This document shows, in pieces, positions 17,162 to 26,695 of a stretch of 64,000 nucleotides of DNA. Positions within the stretch are counted from its first letter, which is position 1; every line of letters starts with the position of its first letter. This DNA is from Microbacterium sp. SZ1. GTDB taxonomy: Bacteria; Actinomycetota; Actinomycetes; Actinomycetales; Microbacteriaceae. The notes below the pieces were generated by a model. It saw nothing but the letters and a program-made list of their open reading frames with translations, ran no database searches and was not told the DNA's origin. A program made the translations under genes and the position numbers. Location of the stretch: assembly GCF_002362255.1 (NCBI RefSeq), contig NZ_LPVV01000004.1, forward strand, positions 1-64,000, in the 5' to 3' direction.

Positions 17162-20053
17162 TCAACGTATCACGGCGGGCTGACGAACGGTCGGGGCGTT
17201 CTCGCGGTGGAGCACGGCGGCCTCGGTGCGACTCGCCACCCCGAGCTTGCGGAGGACGGCCGACACGTGCACGCTCACCGTCTTGACGCTGATGAACAGG
17301 CGCTCGGCGATCTGGCGGTTGCTGAGCCCTTCGGTGATGAGTTCGAGCACCTGGAGCTCGCGCGCGGTGAGCGCCTCGGTGTCGCCGGACTCGATGCTCC
17401 GACCCTGTGGGCCGTCGGCCACGCGGAGCCCGGCGGCTCGTGCGAACTCGGCGACCGCGTGCTCGAGAGGCACGTGTCCGAGATCTTCGGCCGTGCGCCC
17501 GGCGGCGTCGAGGACGGATGCCGCGGTCGTTCGGTCTCCGATGTCGACGAGCATCCGGGCGAGTTCGAGACGGGTCATGACACGCACGGTCACCGGCACG
17601 TCGTCGCCGTCGGCGAGATCGACGGCGGCCTGAAGCGCGGGGAGCGAGGGATCGAGGAACGCCGAGAGGATGCCCCACCAGGCGTCGTCGAGGAGTTGCT
17701 CGGGCTGGCTGAGCCAGGCGTCACGCACCTCGAACACCGCGTCGTCGACCGCTTCTCCGGTCGCCCGGAGCTCGGCGATGAGCCACCCCGCCTCGAGCAT
17801 CAGGCGACGCTCGTGCAGCAGTCGCGGGCCGTCGTCGCGCAGCATCGCTCGTACCTCGTCGAGCGCAGTCCGCAGGTCTCCCCCGGCCTCGGCGACCGAG
17901 AGGCGCATCATGATCTCGTCGTACCAGATCTGCCGCTCGTCGACCCCGGCCTCCGCGAACACGGGATGCCACTCACGGACGATCTCGGCGGCCTCGACAT
18001 GGCGGCCGCGCCACGAGAGCACGCGCACCCGCGTCATGGTGGAGTAGGCGTGGAAGATGCGCAGCGTCGCCTGCGCGAGCTCGCGCGCCAGCATCCCCTC
18101 GACACGCTCGATCTCACCCATCTCCAGCAGCGGCACCGCCATGTTCTGCGTCATGATCGCCCCCGTGGTGCGCTCGACGCCGTACTCTCGGGCTCGCTCC
18201 ATTCCCTCCTCGGCGACGCGCACCGCGTCGTGGTAGCGCCCGAGCAGACCCAGCAGGTCGGAGTAATTGACGCGGTACCTCAGCTCCGCGTTCGTCGTGT
18301 TCGCGCGGGCCAGCGCCAGTGCGTACTGCTCGTGCGCTTCGGCGACCCTGCCCAGATGAGCGAGGGAGGCGCCACGGATGTTCGCCGCGATCGACGTCTC
18401 CTCAGCCGACCCCACCGCCTTTCCCCGCCCCTCCGCCTCGGTCGCGATCTCGATCGCTTCGTCGAGACGCCCCGCGACCATGTACCGGCTGCCGAGCTGA
18501 TTGAGGATCGAGGCATGCAGTCGGTCGTCGCTGACGCGCCCGTCGAGCACGGCGAGCGAGTCCTGCAGCAGCGGCACCGCCCCGTTCCGCCCGAGGTTCA
18601 TCGTGTAGTACGCCTTGTCTCGGAGCAGCCGCGCGTGCGTGCGCGGGTCGACGGTCGCGGGGTCGACCTCCGACAGGGCGAGGTTGACCACGCTGAGCGC
18701 GCGCTCCCCATCGCCGGCGTTGCGCAGCACCGAGCCCAGCGATCGCAGGAACTCCAGGCGCGGGACGCCGACGAGCACCTCGGCGTCGGGCACCTGTGCC
18801 CAGAGGTCGAGGACGAGCTCACCGAACCGCGCGGCACTCGCGAACGCGAACCGCGCCTTGGCATCGCTCATCGCCGTCATGGCCGCCGCCAGTGCCCGCC
18901 GTGGGTCCTGCGCGAGCTGCCAGTGGTACGCGAGAGCCGCTGTCTCGCCGCTCTCCGCGCCGGCACCCTGCTGCTCCATGAGCTCGGCGTACGAGCGGTG
19001 CAGTCGGGCGCGCTCTCCGGGGAGCAGGTCGTCGTGCACGGCCTCGCGCAGCAGCGCATGACGGAAGCGGTACTCGTCGTCCACGACGACCAGGATGCCG
19101 CTCTGCGTCGCCTCCCGGATCGCGTCGTCGAGCCTCCCGTCGGCGAGGCCGGCGAGCGCGGCGATGGTCGGATGACTCAGCGCGCGATCGGCACCCGAGG
19201 CCACCTGCACCACGCGCCGTGCCTCGTCGCCGAGACGGTCGAACCGGGCGAGCAGCAGGTCGCGCAGGGTGCCGGGAAGCGGACCGGCCGAGCATCCCGC
19301 GATCTCCTCGATGAAGAACGGCACCCCCTCCGCCCGCGACTGGATGCGCTCGATCGCGGTGTCGCTCAGCGGCCGACCCGTGATCGCCTCGGCGAGCTCG
19401 CGCGCCGCATCGGTGCCGAGGCGGTCGACCTGCACGCGGTCGAGCAGACGCGCCCGCGTCGACTCGCCGATGAAGGAGCTCACCGCATCGCCGCGACGGA
19501 CGTCGTCGCTGCGGCACGACAGCAGCAGCATGATGCGTCCGCGCGACAGGGTGCGCAGCAGGAAGGCGAGGATCGCGAGCGTCGAGTCGTCGGCCCAGTG
19601 CAGGTCTTCGACGATCAGCACCTGCGGGTTGCGCTCGGCCGCGACCTCGATGAGCGCGGCGATCGCATCGCGCACCCTGTCGGGGCTCGTCTGACTGCGC
19701 TCAGTGGGGGTCAGCTCGGGCAGCAGCATCCCGAGCGCCTCGGCCCCGACGCCCAGCTGCGCGCGAACGCTCTCGGCGCCCAGCTGCGACACGATCGAGC
19801 GCAGGATGCCGACGAGCGGCCCGAACGGCGTGCGCGACGCCCCGAGGTCGAGGCACCATCCGACGTGCACGTCGGCGCGGTTCGCGACGTCGGCGGCGAA
19901 CTCGCGCAGTAGACGCGACTTGCCGATGCCCGCTTCGCCCTCGACGAGCAGCGCCACCGGTGTGCCCTCGAGCGAGCGTTCGAATGCCGCGCGCACGACC
20001 TGCGATTCGGCCTCGCGGCCGACCATCGCGGTGCTCGGAGCAGCGGGGGGCAT
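17162..20053 (-). CDS. LuxR-family regulator with AAA ATPase domain (MalT/LAL type)
   Basis: 963-aa large ATP-binding LuxR-type activator. N-terminal AAA/STAND domain with Walker A EGEAGIGKSRLL (about residues 37-48) and Walker B VLIVEDLHWADDST, a long helical tetratricopeptide-like middle, and a C-terminal LuxR helix-turn-helix (LTARELQVLELITEGLSNRQIAERLF). Such proteins integrate an unknown signal through the ATPase and activate target genes. Start chosen at the ATG 20053, just before the conserved MVGREAE; the frame is open to 20158. A small gene on the same strand precedes it. Confidence 0.9.
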   Translation of the reverse strand: MPPAAPSTAMVGREAESQVVRAAFERSLEGTPVALLVEGEAGIGKSRLLREFAADVANRADVHVGWCLDLGASRTPFGPLVGILRSIVSQLGAESVRAQLGVGAEALGMLLPELTPTERSQTSPDRVRDAIAALIEVAAERNPQVLIVEDLHWADDSTLAILAFLLRTLSRGRIMLLLSCRSDDVRRGDAVSSFIGESTRARLLDRVQVDRLGTDAARELAEAITGRPLSDTAIERIQSRAEGVPFFIEEIAGCSAGPLPGTLRDLLLARFDRLGDEARRVVQVASGADRALSHPTIAALAGLADGRLDDAIREATQSGILVVVDDEYRFRHALLREAVHDDLLPGERARLHRSYAELMEQQGAGAESGETAALAYHWQLAQDPRRALAAAMTAMSDAKARFAFASAARFGELVLDLWAQVPDAEVLVGVPRLEFLRSLGSVLRNAGDGERALSVVNLALSEVDPATVDPRTHARLLRDKAYYTMNLGRNGAVPLLQDSLAVLDGRVSDDRLHASILNQLGSRYMVAGRLDEAIEIATEAEGRGKAVGSAEETSIAANIRGASLAHLGRVAEAHEQYALALARANTTNAELRYRVNYSDLLGLLGRYHDAVRVAEEGMERAREYGVERTTGAIMTQNMAVPLLEMGEIERVEGMLARELAQATLRIFHAYSTMTRVRVLSWRGRHVEAAEIVREWHPVFAEAGVDERQIWYDEIMMRLSVAEAGGDLRTALDEVRAMLRDDGPRLLHERRLMLEAGWLIAELRATGEAVDDAVFEVRDAWLSQPEQLLDDAWWGILSAFLDPSLPALQAAVDLADGDDVPVTVRVMTRLELARMLVDIGDRTTAASVLDAAGRTAEDLGHVPLEHAVAEFARAAGLRVADGPQGRSIESGDTEALTARELQVLELITEGLSNRQIAERLFISVKTVSVHVSAVLRKLGVASRTEAAVLHRENAPTVRQPAVIR

Positions 20054-20121
20054 GGACTCATCGTGCCACTCCCCTCCGACATCCGGCAGGGCCGCTGCCG
20101 TCGGCAGAGGATCGGTCGCAG

Positions 20122-20364
20122 TCACCGCGCGGGGGCGGTTTCGCAGGGCGTCGCGCAACGGCCGGCGACAGCATCCCGCGCGCCCTCGCGAGATGCGGCG
20201 GAGCCGCGCAGCATCCGCCCCATCAACCGCCGCAGCGGGCCCGCAGGCCGGGGGACGATCTGATCGGCGTGCTCCGCGAGGAACCGGCGGCGCTCGGCGG
20301 CGCGCTCCAGCTCCCGCCGGTCGAACTCGGTGACCTGGTAGCTGAGGTAGGGGTGCTCGAACAT
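20122..20364 (-). CDS. Small basic hypothetical protein
   Basis: 80-aa protein that starts MFEHPYLSYQVTEFDRRELE and is rich in Arg and Glu, predicted mostly helical. No domain recognised. It ends 68 bases before the start of the LuxR-family gene on the same strand, so they may be co-transcribed. The clean start, the AGGAG-like site upstream (GAGATGTC complement) and codon bias support a real gene. Confidence 0.6.
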   Translation of the reverse strand: MFEHPYLSYQVTEFDRRELERAAERRRFLAEHADQIVPRPAGPLRRLMGRMLRGSAASREGARDAVAGRCATPCETAPAR

Positions 20365-20483
20365 GACATCTCCTCGGTTGGGATGTCCCTACACTCCGCT
20401 CTGAGGCGACCCTCCGGCATCGGGAGGATGCCCTATCTTCGCGGCATCCGATCCCTACACGGCTGGCCCTGCCGCGCGTACGC

Positions 20484-20525
20484 GACGAGGCCCGGAGGCA
20501 GCATCCGCTGCCTCCGGGCCTCGTC
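20484..20525 (-). terminator. Perfect 18-bp hairpin terminator
   Basis: GACGAGGCCCGGAGGCAG pairs perfectly with CTGCCTCCGGGCCTCGTC across a six-base loop, 16 bases after the stop of the SRPBCC gene on the minus strand. It separates that gene from the downstream LuxR-family unit. Confidence 0.9.
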
Positions 20526-20540
20526 AGGAGAACGCGTGTG

Positions 20541-20996
20541 TCAGGCGTCCACGTCGCCGCGCCAGGCGCCGGTCTCGGCTCCGCGCTTCTCGATGAACTC
20601 CTTGAAGTTCTTGAGGTCCTTCTTCACGGCGTGCGACCCGGCGCCGACGAGAGAACCGACCTTCTCGAGCAGGCCCTCCGGCTCCCAGTCGATCTGCACG
20701 GTGACGCGCGTCGTCAGGTCCTCCAGCTTGTGGAACGTCACGACGCCGGCGTGCTCGGTGTCGCCGCCCGTGCTCTTCCACGCGACGCGCTCGTCGGGGT
20801 GCTGCTCGGTGATCTCGGCGTCGAACTCGCGCGTCGCGCCGCCGACGTTCACCTTCCAGCGATTGTGCGTGTCGTCGATCTGCACGATCGACTCGACCTC
20901 GTCGAGGAACTCCGGGAAGCTCTCGAACTGGGTCCACTGGTTGTAGGCGACGTCGACGGGGACGTGAACGTCGATGGTCTCGATGATCTGCGCCAT
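20541..20996 (-). CDS. SRPBCC-family protein (polyketide cyclase/dehydrase-like)
   Basis: 151-aa START/SRPBCC fold protein. The N-terminus (ETIDVHVPVDVAYNQWTQFE, FPEFLDEV) and the following strands are typical of the polyketide cyclase/lipid transport branch found widely in actinobacteria. The ligand is unknown. ATG at 20996 and a strong terminator just downstream show a monocistronic gene. Confidence 0.85.
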   Translation of the reverse strand: MAQIIETIDVHVPVDVAYNQWTQFESFPEFLDEVESIVQIDDTHNRWKVNVGGATREFDAEITEQHPDERVAWKSTGGDTEHAGVVTFHKLEDLTTRVTVQIDWEPEGLLEKVGSLVGAGSHAVKKDLKNFKEFIEKRGAETGAWRGDVDA

Positions 20997-21137
20997 GTGA
21001 TGCTCCTCACTGATTCGACTTGTGTTCCGTTGCTCTATTCGACGCCCCCGAGCGTTCGGATGCGAAGGGGTTGACAGGGTACGGGGCGAGAGCGCAAGGG
21101 GGCCGGATGCCGTTGCCGCCGCGAGTAGCGTTGCAGC

Positions 21138-22172
21138 ATGCGCATCCCCGCCGCGATCCGCGCCTCGAAGCGCTCCCCGTTGCTGCAGGTGGTCAAGTCC
21201 GCCGCTGCGACGATCGCGGCCTGGCTGCTCGCGGGGTGGGTCGTGCCGGGACAGCTGCCGGTGTTCGCCGCCATCGCGGCCCTGCTCGTCGTGCAGCCGA
21301 GCATCAACCAGTCGCTGTCGAAGGCGCTCGAACGCAGCATCGGAGTGATCGTCGGGGTCGTGATCGCCGTCGCCCTCGGTCTGCTGCTGGGCTCCCCCAG
21401 CTGGATCGTGCTGCTCGCGATCGTGGTCGCCATGCTCGTCGCGTGGGTCTTCCGCGCGACGCCGGGCACCGGCAACCAGGTCGCGATCTCGGCGATGCTC
21501 GTGCTGGCACTCGGATCGACCCCTGACTACGCTCTCGCGCGGATCTTCGAGACCCTCATCGGGGTGGCCATCGGCATCGTCGTGAACGCCCTCATCGTCC
21601 CGCCGGTGCTCGTCGCCCCCGCGAAGCGCGACCTCGGACTGCTCGGCGGAGAACTCGCCGCGAGCCTGGACCGCCTCGCCGATGCGCTCCCTCAGCCGCA
21701 GTCAGCCGCACAGCTGCAGGAACTCATGCTCGAGGTGCGGCTGCTGCGGCCGATGCGCGACGCCGCGGAGGCGTCGATCGCCGCAGGCGAGGAGTCGCTG
21801 ACCCTCAACCCGCGCCGTTCGACGCACCGGGTCGACCTCGCCGAGATGCGGGCTCTGCTCGACAAGCTCACACCGATCGTCACGCAGACCATCGGCATGA
21901 CGCGCGCGTACTTCGACCACTACGACGACTCGATCGGCGAGGAGCCCGCTGTGGCTGCGATCGCCGACCAGCTGCGGCGCGCAGGACACGACGTGCGCCT
22001 CGCGGTGCAGATCGCCGACGTCGCGCGGGAACCAGAGGCCCTCACTTCGACGATTCCCGCGCTCACGGCGCCCCTCGTCATCCGTCCACCGTCGTCGGCG
22101 CACTGGATCCTCATCGGCTCGCTGATGGAGGACCTGCGCCGCATCCGCGGAGAGCTCGTCGACGAGGACTGA
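21138..22172 (+). CDS. FUSC-family (aromatic acid exporter-like) membrane protein
   Basis: 344-aa protein with an N-terminal block of six hydrophobic segments (residues about 15-165) and a cytosolic helical C-terminal part, the layout of half-length FUSC/ArAE proteins. The sequence LPVFAAIAALLVVQPSINQSL with a following glycine-rich helix is typical. Relatives export aromatic carboxylates or have unknown function. ATG at 21138; single-gene unit. Confidence 0.78.
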   Translation: MRIPAAIRASKRSPLLQVVKSAAATIAAWLLAGWVVPGQLPVFAAIAALLVVQPSINQSLSKALERSIGVIVGVVIAVALGLLLGSPSWIVLLAIVVAMLVAWVFRATPGTGNQVAISAMLVLALGSTPDYALARIFETLIGVAIGIVVNALIVPPVLVAPAKRDLGLLGGELAASLDRLADALPQPQSAAQLQELMLEVRLLRPMRDAAEASIAAGEESLTLNPRRSTHRVDLAEMRALLDKLTPIVTQTIGMTRAYFDHYDDSIGEEPAVAAIADQLRRAGHDVRLAVQIADVAREPEALTSTIPALTAPLVIRPPSSAHWILIGSLMEDLRRIRGELVDED

Positions 22173-22179
22173 GCGCGGA

Positions 22180-22371
22180 TCAGTCCCGCTCGGCCTCGAT
22201 GTCGCTGCTGTGCCGACCGTCGTCATCGCCGTCAGACGGAAGCTCTCGCGGCGGGTCGCTCTTGTTGTCCTCGGTGCCGAGGTTGTCGTTCTCCTCCGCG
22301 CCGGGCGACGGCTCGGAGCTGATGTCGGTGCGGTCGGTGTCGATGCCGTCGGTGTCGTTCTCGGTGCCCAT
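22180..22371 (-). CDS. Small acidic hypothetical protein
   Basis: 63-aa, strongly acidic and Ser/Gly-rich (many Asp/Glu, EPSPGAEENDNLGTEDN), probably disordered. Its stop lies 7 bases from the stop of the convergent FUSC gene. No family recognised. ATG at 22371 is preceded by a purine-rich GAGAGGA, in support of translation. Confidence 0.55.
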   Translation of the reverse strand: MGTENDTDGIDTDRTDISSEPSPGAEENDNLGTEDNKSDPPRELPSDGDDDGRHSSDIEAERD

Positions 22372-22483
22372 GTTCGGTCCTCTCGGTCGGGTCGATGTTC
22401 AGTGCGACATTATCGGGGCCGCCGCAAGGGGGCAGCGGTCTTGACAAGCCCCGCTGCGCGGCCTCGCGCCCTACCCTGGGAGC

Positions 22484-23152
22484 ATGTCGGAGATGACCGT
22501 CGACGCCGCCCTCGCCGAACTCGCGGCGCTCGAAGACCCGAAGATGCGCGCCGCGAACGAGAAGCGCGGCGACGACCACGGCATGAACCTCAGCCGTCTG
22601 CGCGCCCTCGCGAAGCGCATCAAGACCGATCACGCGCTCGCGCGCGAGCTGTGGGCCACCGGAGACACGGGCTCCCGGCTGCTCGCCCTGCTGCTCTGCA
22701 CCCCGAAGGCCTTCAGCGCCGACGAGCTCGACGCGATGCTGCGCGAGACCCGGGCGCCCAAGGTGAACGACTGGTTCGTCAACTACGTCGCCAAGAAGAC
22801 GCCCTTCGCCGAGGAGATGCGGGAGCGCTGGTTCGACGACGCCGACCCGACGGTGGCCGCGGCGGCCTGGGCGCTCACGACCGTGCGAGTGCAGAAGGAT
22901 GCCGCAGGGCTGGACCTGCCGCACCTGCTGGACCTCATCGAGCGGGATCTCGCCGGCGCCGCACCTCGCCTGCAGTGGTCGATGAACGAGACGCTCGCGA
23001 ACATCGGCATCTTCCATCCGGAGCTCCGGGCCCGGGCGCGAGACATCGGCGTACGGCTGCAGGTGCTCGCCGACTACCCGACCGCGCCCGGATGCACGTC
23101 GCCGTTCGCACCCATCTGGATCGACGAGATCGTCCGGCGGCGCGAGGGCTGA
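22484..23152 (+). CDS. DNA alkylation repair protein, AlkD-like HEAT fold
   Basis: 222-aa protein of the AlkC/AlkD HEAT-like repeat family of DNA glycosylases. Features are EKRGDDHGMNLSRLRALAKRI, followed by LWATGDTGSRLLALLL, ADELDAMLRETRAPKVNDW and WFDDADPTVAAAAWALTTV. Related proteins excise positively charged alkylated bases without flipping. In this branch some members lack glycosylase activity, so the activity is inferred only. ATG at 22484. Confidence 0.8.
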   Translation: MSEMTVDAALAELAALEDPKMRAANEKRGDDHGMNLSRLRALAKRIKTDHALARELWATGDTGSRLLALLLCTPKAFSADELDAMLRETRAPKVNDWFVNYVAKKTPFAEEMRERWFDDADPTVAAAAWALTTVRVQKDAAGLDLPHLLDLIERDLAGAAPRLQWSMNETLANIGIFHPELRARARDIGVRLQVLADYPTAPGCTSPFAPIWIDEIVRRREG

Positions 23153-23167
23153 GCATCCTCGCGCGCC

Positions 23168-23299
23168 GAGCCACCCCCTTCTGCGCGAGCCACCCCCTTC
23201 TGCGCGAGCCACCCCCTCCTGGAACGTCCGCAAAGGGGTGGGCGGGATCGAAAGGGGTGGGTCGGCGCGAAGACGTCGGGCGAAAGGGGGCCGGTCGGC
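23168..23299. repeat. 19-bp tandem arms plus inverted arms
   Basis: Three tandem 19-bp units GAGCCACCCCCTTCTGCGC (the last degenerate), a spacer, then three inverted arms AAAGGGGTGGG / AAAGGGGTGGGTCGGCGCG / AAAGGGGGCCGGTCGGCGCG. It lies between the AlkD-like and deoD genes. Same overall design as the elements at 3.5, 8.8, 42.9 and 48.7 kb but with unrelated sequence. Confidence 0.75.
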
Positions 23300-23316
23300 G
23301 CGAATACGCTGGGCTG

Positions 23317-24030
23317 ATGAGCACGCACATCGCCGCAGAGCCCGGTCAGATCGCCCCCGTCGTCCTCTTTCCCGGCGACCCGCTGCGGGCGAAGTGGATC
23401 GCCGAGACCTTCCTCGACGACGCCGAGCTCTACTCGGAGACCCGCGGGATGCTGGGATACACCGGTACCTGGGAGGGACACCGCGTCTCGGTGCAGGGGT
23501 CGGGCATGGGGCAGCCGTCGATGGCGATCTACGCGAACGAGCTGTTCGACTCCTACGGCGTCGAGACCATCGTTCGCGTCGGCTCGTGCGGAGCCCTGAC
23601 CGAGAAGCTCGCGGTGCGCGACATCGTCATCGCGAACGGCGCGTGCACCGACTCCGGGATCAACCGGGTGCGGTTCCACGGCCTCGACTACGCGCCCGTC
23701 GCCGACTTCGGCCTGCTGCGCGCGGCGGTCGAGGCGAGCGAGTCCGAGCCGATCGACTCCGCCGTGCACGTCGGCCTGCTCTTCTCGAGCGACCAGTTCT
23801 ACAGCACCCGCCCTGAGCTCACGGAGCCCTTCGTGAAGCACGGGGTGCTCGGCGTCGAGATGGAGGCCGCCGGCCTGTACACGCTCGCCGCGTACTACGA
23901 GCGCCGCGCTCTCGCGATCTGCACGGTCTCCGACCACATCGTGACGGGCGAGGAGACCACCGCTCAGGAGCGGGAGCAGACATTCGGCGACATGATCCGC
24001 ATCGCGCTGCGCGCCGCGACCTCGGCCTGA
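23317..24030 (+). CDS. deoD: Purine-nucleoside phosphorylase, DeoD type
   Basis: 237-aa hexameric-type purine nucleoside phosphorylase, cleaving purine (deoxy)nucleosides with phosphate. Family motifs are visible: VLFPGDPLRAKWIAETFL, GMGQPSMAIYANELF, VRVGSCGAL, GVEMEAAGLYTLAA and the catalytic region TVSDHIVTGEETTAQERE. ATG at 23317 directly follows a repeat region. Works in purine salvage. Confidence 0.95.
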   Translation: MSTHIAAEPGQIAPVVLFPGDPLRAKWIAETFLDDAELYSETRGMLGYTGTWEGHRVSVQGSGMGQPSMAIYANELFDSYGVETIVRVGSCGALTEKLAVRDIVIANGACTDSGINRVRFHGLDYAPVADFGLLRAAVEASESEPIDSAVHVGLLFSSDQFYSTRPELTEPFVKHGVLGVEMEAAGLYTLAAYYERRALAICTVSDHIVTGEETTAQEREQTFGDMIRIALRAATSA

Positions 24031-24049
24031 GGCCGCGCCTCTCGGACTT

Positions 24050-24120
24050 CGCAGGAGATCTCTCAACGAAGGACGGATGCCGGCATCCTGTCCTTCGTTG
24101 CGTGAGATCTCCTTCGCAAC
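24050..24120. repeat. Palindromic element, AGGAGATC...CGAAGGA family, copy 2
   Basis: CGCAGGAGATCTC then AACGAAGGACG, mirrored by TGTCCTTCGTT then GAGATCTCCTTCGCAAC. It lies between deoD and the helicase gene. The outer arms of this copy match each other better than in the other two (9842-9914 and 36177-36247). Confidence 0.8.
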
Positions 24121-24163
24121 GGTCGAAGAGAACGCACCGGCCGCGGGATGAAAGGATCGGAGG

Positions 24164-26671
24164 ATGCTCCTCGACCCGACGACCCTGACCGACGGCTCCG
24201 ACGCGGATGCCGTCTACACGGCGTTCGTCGACTGGGTCGAGTCGACGGGCATCAGCCTCTACCCCGCGCAGGACGAGGCGCTGATCGAGATCGTCTCGGG
24301 CAACAACCTGATCCTCTCGACGCCCACCGGCACCGGCAAGTCGCTCGTCGCGGTCGGCGCGCACTACGCCGCCCTCGTCACCGGTCGCCGCTCCTTCTAC
24401 ACCGCCCCCATCAAGGCGCTGGTGAGCGAGAAGTTCTTCGCGCTCGTCGACGTGTTCGGCGCCGCCAACGTCGGCATGATCACCGGTGACTCGTCGGTGA
24501 ACCCTGATGCTCCGATCATCTGCTGCACGGCCGAGATCCTTGCGAACCTCGCGCTGCGGCAGGGACCGGATGCCGCGGTGCAGCAGGTCGTCATGGATGA
24601 ATTCCACTTCTACGCCGACCCCGACCGCGGGTGGGCGTGGCAGGTTCCGCTGCTCGAGCTGCCGCAGGCGCAGTTCATCCTCATGTCGGCGACCCTCGGC
24701 GATGTCACGCAGCTCGCGTCCGACCTCACCCGGCGGACCGGCCGCGAGACGGCATCCGTCACCGGCGTCGAGCGACCGGTGCCCCTGCACTTCTTCTACG
24801 AGACGACGCCGATCCACGAGACCATCGACGACCTGCTGAACACCGGGCAGGCGCCGATCTACGTCGTGCACTTCTCGCAGGCGGCGGCGATGGAGCGCGC
24901 GCAGGCCCTGTCGAGCACGAAGGTCGCCAGTCGCGAGCAGCGCGACGAGATCGCCGCGCTCATCGGCGGATTCCGCTTCACCACCGCGTTCGGCAAGACG
25001 CTCTCGCGCTTCCTCCGGGCGGGCATCGGCGTGCACCACGCGGGGATGCTGCCGAAGTACCGTCGCCTCGTCGAACAGCTCGCGCAGCGCGGCCTGCTGC
25101 GCGTGATCTGCGGCACCGACACCCTCGGCGTCGGCATCAACGTGCCGATCCGCACAGTGCTGCTCACGGCGCTGACGAAGTTCGACGGCAGCAGGATGCG
25201 ACAGCTCAACGCGCGGGAGTTCCACCAGATCGCCGGGCGCGCCGGTCGCGCAGGATACGACACCGCCGGTACGGTCGTCGCCCAGGCCCCGGAGCACGAG
25301 ACCGAGAACATCGCCGCGATCAAGAAGGCCGGCGACGACCCGAAGAAGAAGCGCAAGATCATCCGCAAGAAGGCCCCAGACGGATTCGTGTCATGGGGCG
25401 AGCCGTCGTTCCGCAAACTGATCGACGCGGAGCCCGAGACGCTGACCTCGCATATGCAGATCACCAGCGCCATGATGCTCAACGTGATCGCCCGCGGCGG
25501 CGACGTGTTCGCGAATATGCGCGCGCTGGTATACGACAATCACGAACCGCGGAAGAGGCAGCGGGAGCTCGCCCGGCGCGCGATCGGCATCTACCGCACA
25601 CTCCTCGAGTCCGGGGTCGTGGAGCGGACGGACGCCGGCGACATCCGCCTCACCGTCGACCTGCAGCCGAACTTCGCGCTCAACCAGCCGCTGTCGCCGT
25701 TCGCCCTCGCGGCGTTCGAGCTGCTCGACCCTGACCCCGCCGCGGGCACCGGCACCGGCTCGTACGCACTCGACATGATCTCGATCGTCGAGGCGACCCT
25801 CGACGATCCGCGGGCGGTGCTGAGCCAGCAGGAGTTCCTCGCCCGCGGCGAAGCCGTCGCCGCGATGAAGCGCGAGGGCATCGAGTACGAAGAGCGCATG
25901 GAACTGCTCGAAGAGGTGACGTACCCGAAGCCGCTGGAGGAGCTGCTGACGGCCGCGTTCGAGACGTACAGCGCGGCGCAGCCGTGGATCCGCGATTTCG
26001 AACTGAATCCGAAGTCCGTGGTACGCGACATGTATGAGCGAGCCATGTCGTTCGGGGAATACGTCGCCGAGTACAAGATCGCCCGATCCGAGGGCGTCGT
26101 GCTGCGCTACCTCTCCGACGCCTACCGCGCCGCTTCGCAGACCATCCCCGAAGAGCTCAAGGACGAGGATCTGCGCGACCTCATCGAATGGCTCGGCGAG
26201 CTCGTCCGCCAGGTCGACTCGAGCCTGCTCGACGAGTGGGAGGAGCTCGTGGCCGGCGTCCCGCAGGACCACGACGACGAGCCGATCGTGCCGCCCGCGC
26301 CCAAGCGCCTCACCGCGAACGTCCGCGCCTTCCGCATCCTCGTGCGCAACGAGCTGTTCCGCCGGGTGCAGCTCGCCGCGCGGGAGGACGTCGCGGCGCT
26401 CGCCGAGCTCGACCCGTCGTTCGGCGCCGACGCGTGGTCCGATGCGCTGGACGCGTACTTCACCGAGCACGACGAGATCCTCACCGGACCGAACGCCCGC
26501 AGCTCGCAGCTGGTCCTCCTCACCGAGGGCGCGACCGAATGGACCGTGCGTCAGATCATCGACGATCCCGCCGGCGATCACGACTGGGGCATCTCGGCCA
26601 CTGTCGACCTCGCGGCCTCCGACGAGGAGGGTGCCGCGGTGATCACCGTGACGACCGTAGACAGGCTGTAG
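24164..26671 (+). CDS. Ski2-like DEAD/DEAH-box helicase with DUF3516 domain
   Basis: 835-aa superfamily 2 helicase. Motif I STPTGTGKSLVA, motif II VMDEFHFYAD (DEFH form), motif III LMSATLGD, and the helicase-C motifs GVHHAGMLPKYRRLVEQL, GTDTLGVGINVPIRTVL and FHQIAGRAGRAGYD. The last motifs place it in the Ski2-like group. The C-terminal 350 residues match the actinobacterial DUF3516 extension. Probable role in RNA or DNA metabolism; the substrate is unknown. ATG at 24164 after GGATCGGAGG. Confidence 0.92.
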   Translation: MLLDPTTLTDGSDADAVYTAFVDWVESTGISLYPAQDEALIEIVSGNNLILSTPTGTGKSLVAVGAHYAALVTGRRSFYTAPIKALVSEKFFALVDVFGAANVGMITGDSSVNPDAPIICCTAEILANLALRQGPDAAVQQVVMDEFHFYADPDRGWAWQVPLLELPQAQFILMSATLGDVTQLASDLTRRTGRETASVTGVERPVPLHFFYETTPIHETIDDLLNTGQAPIYVVHFSQAAAMERAQALSSTKVASREQRDEIAALIGGFRFTTAFGKTLSRFLRAGIGVHHAGMLPKYRRLVEQLAQRGLLRVICGTDTLGVGINVPIRTVLLTALTKFDGSRMRQLNAREFHQIAGRAGRAGYDTAGTVVAQAPEHETENIAAIKKAGDDPKKKRKIIRKKAPDGFVSWGEPSFRKLIDAEPETLTSHMQITSAMMLNVIARGGDVFANMRALVYDNHEPRKRQRELARRAIGIYRTLLESGVVERTDAGDIRLTVDLQPNFALNQPLSPFALAAFELLDPDPAAGTGTGSYALDMISIVEATLDDPRAVLSQQEFLARGEAVAAMKREGIEYEERMELLEEVTYPKPLEELLTAAFETYSAAQPWIRDFELNPKSVVRDMYERAMSFGEYVAEYKIARSEGVVLRYLSDAYRAASQTIPEELKDEDLRDLIEWLGELVRQVDSSLLDEWEELVAGVPQDHDDEPIVPPAPKRLTANVRAFRILVRNELFRRVQLAAREDVAALAELDPSFGADAWSDALDAYFTEHDEILTGPNARSSQLVLLTEGATEWTVRQIIDDPAGDHDWGISATVDLAASDEEGAAVITVTTVDRL

Positions 26672-26695
26672 TCCCCCCGCCGGGGTGACGACCGG

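Noticed and set aside
17207-19912. 901-codon frame opposite the LuxR-type regulator
   Set aside because: Antisense shadow; the minus-strand gene has full ATPase and HTH motifs.
22210-24030. 606-codon frame including deoD
   Set aside because: The frame crosses the AlkD-like gene and a repeat; DeoD homology begins at 23317.
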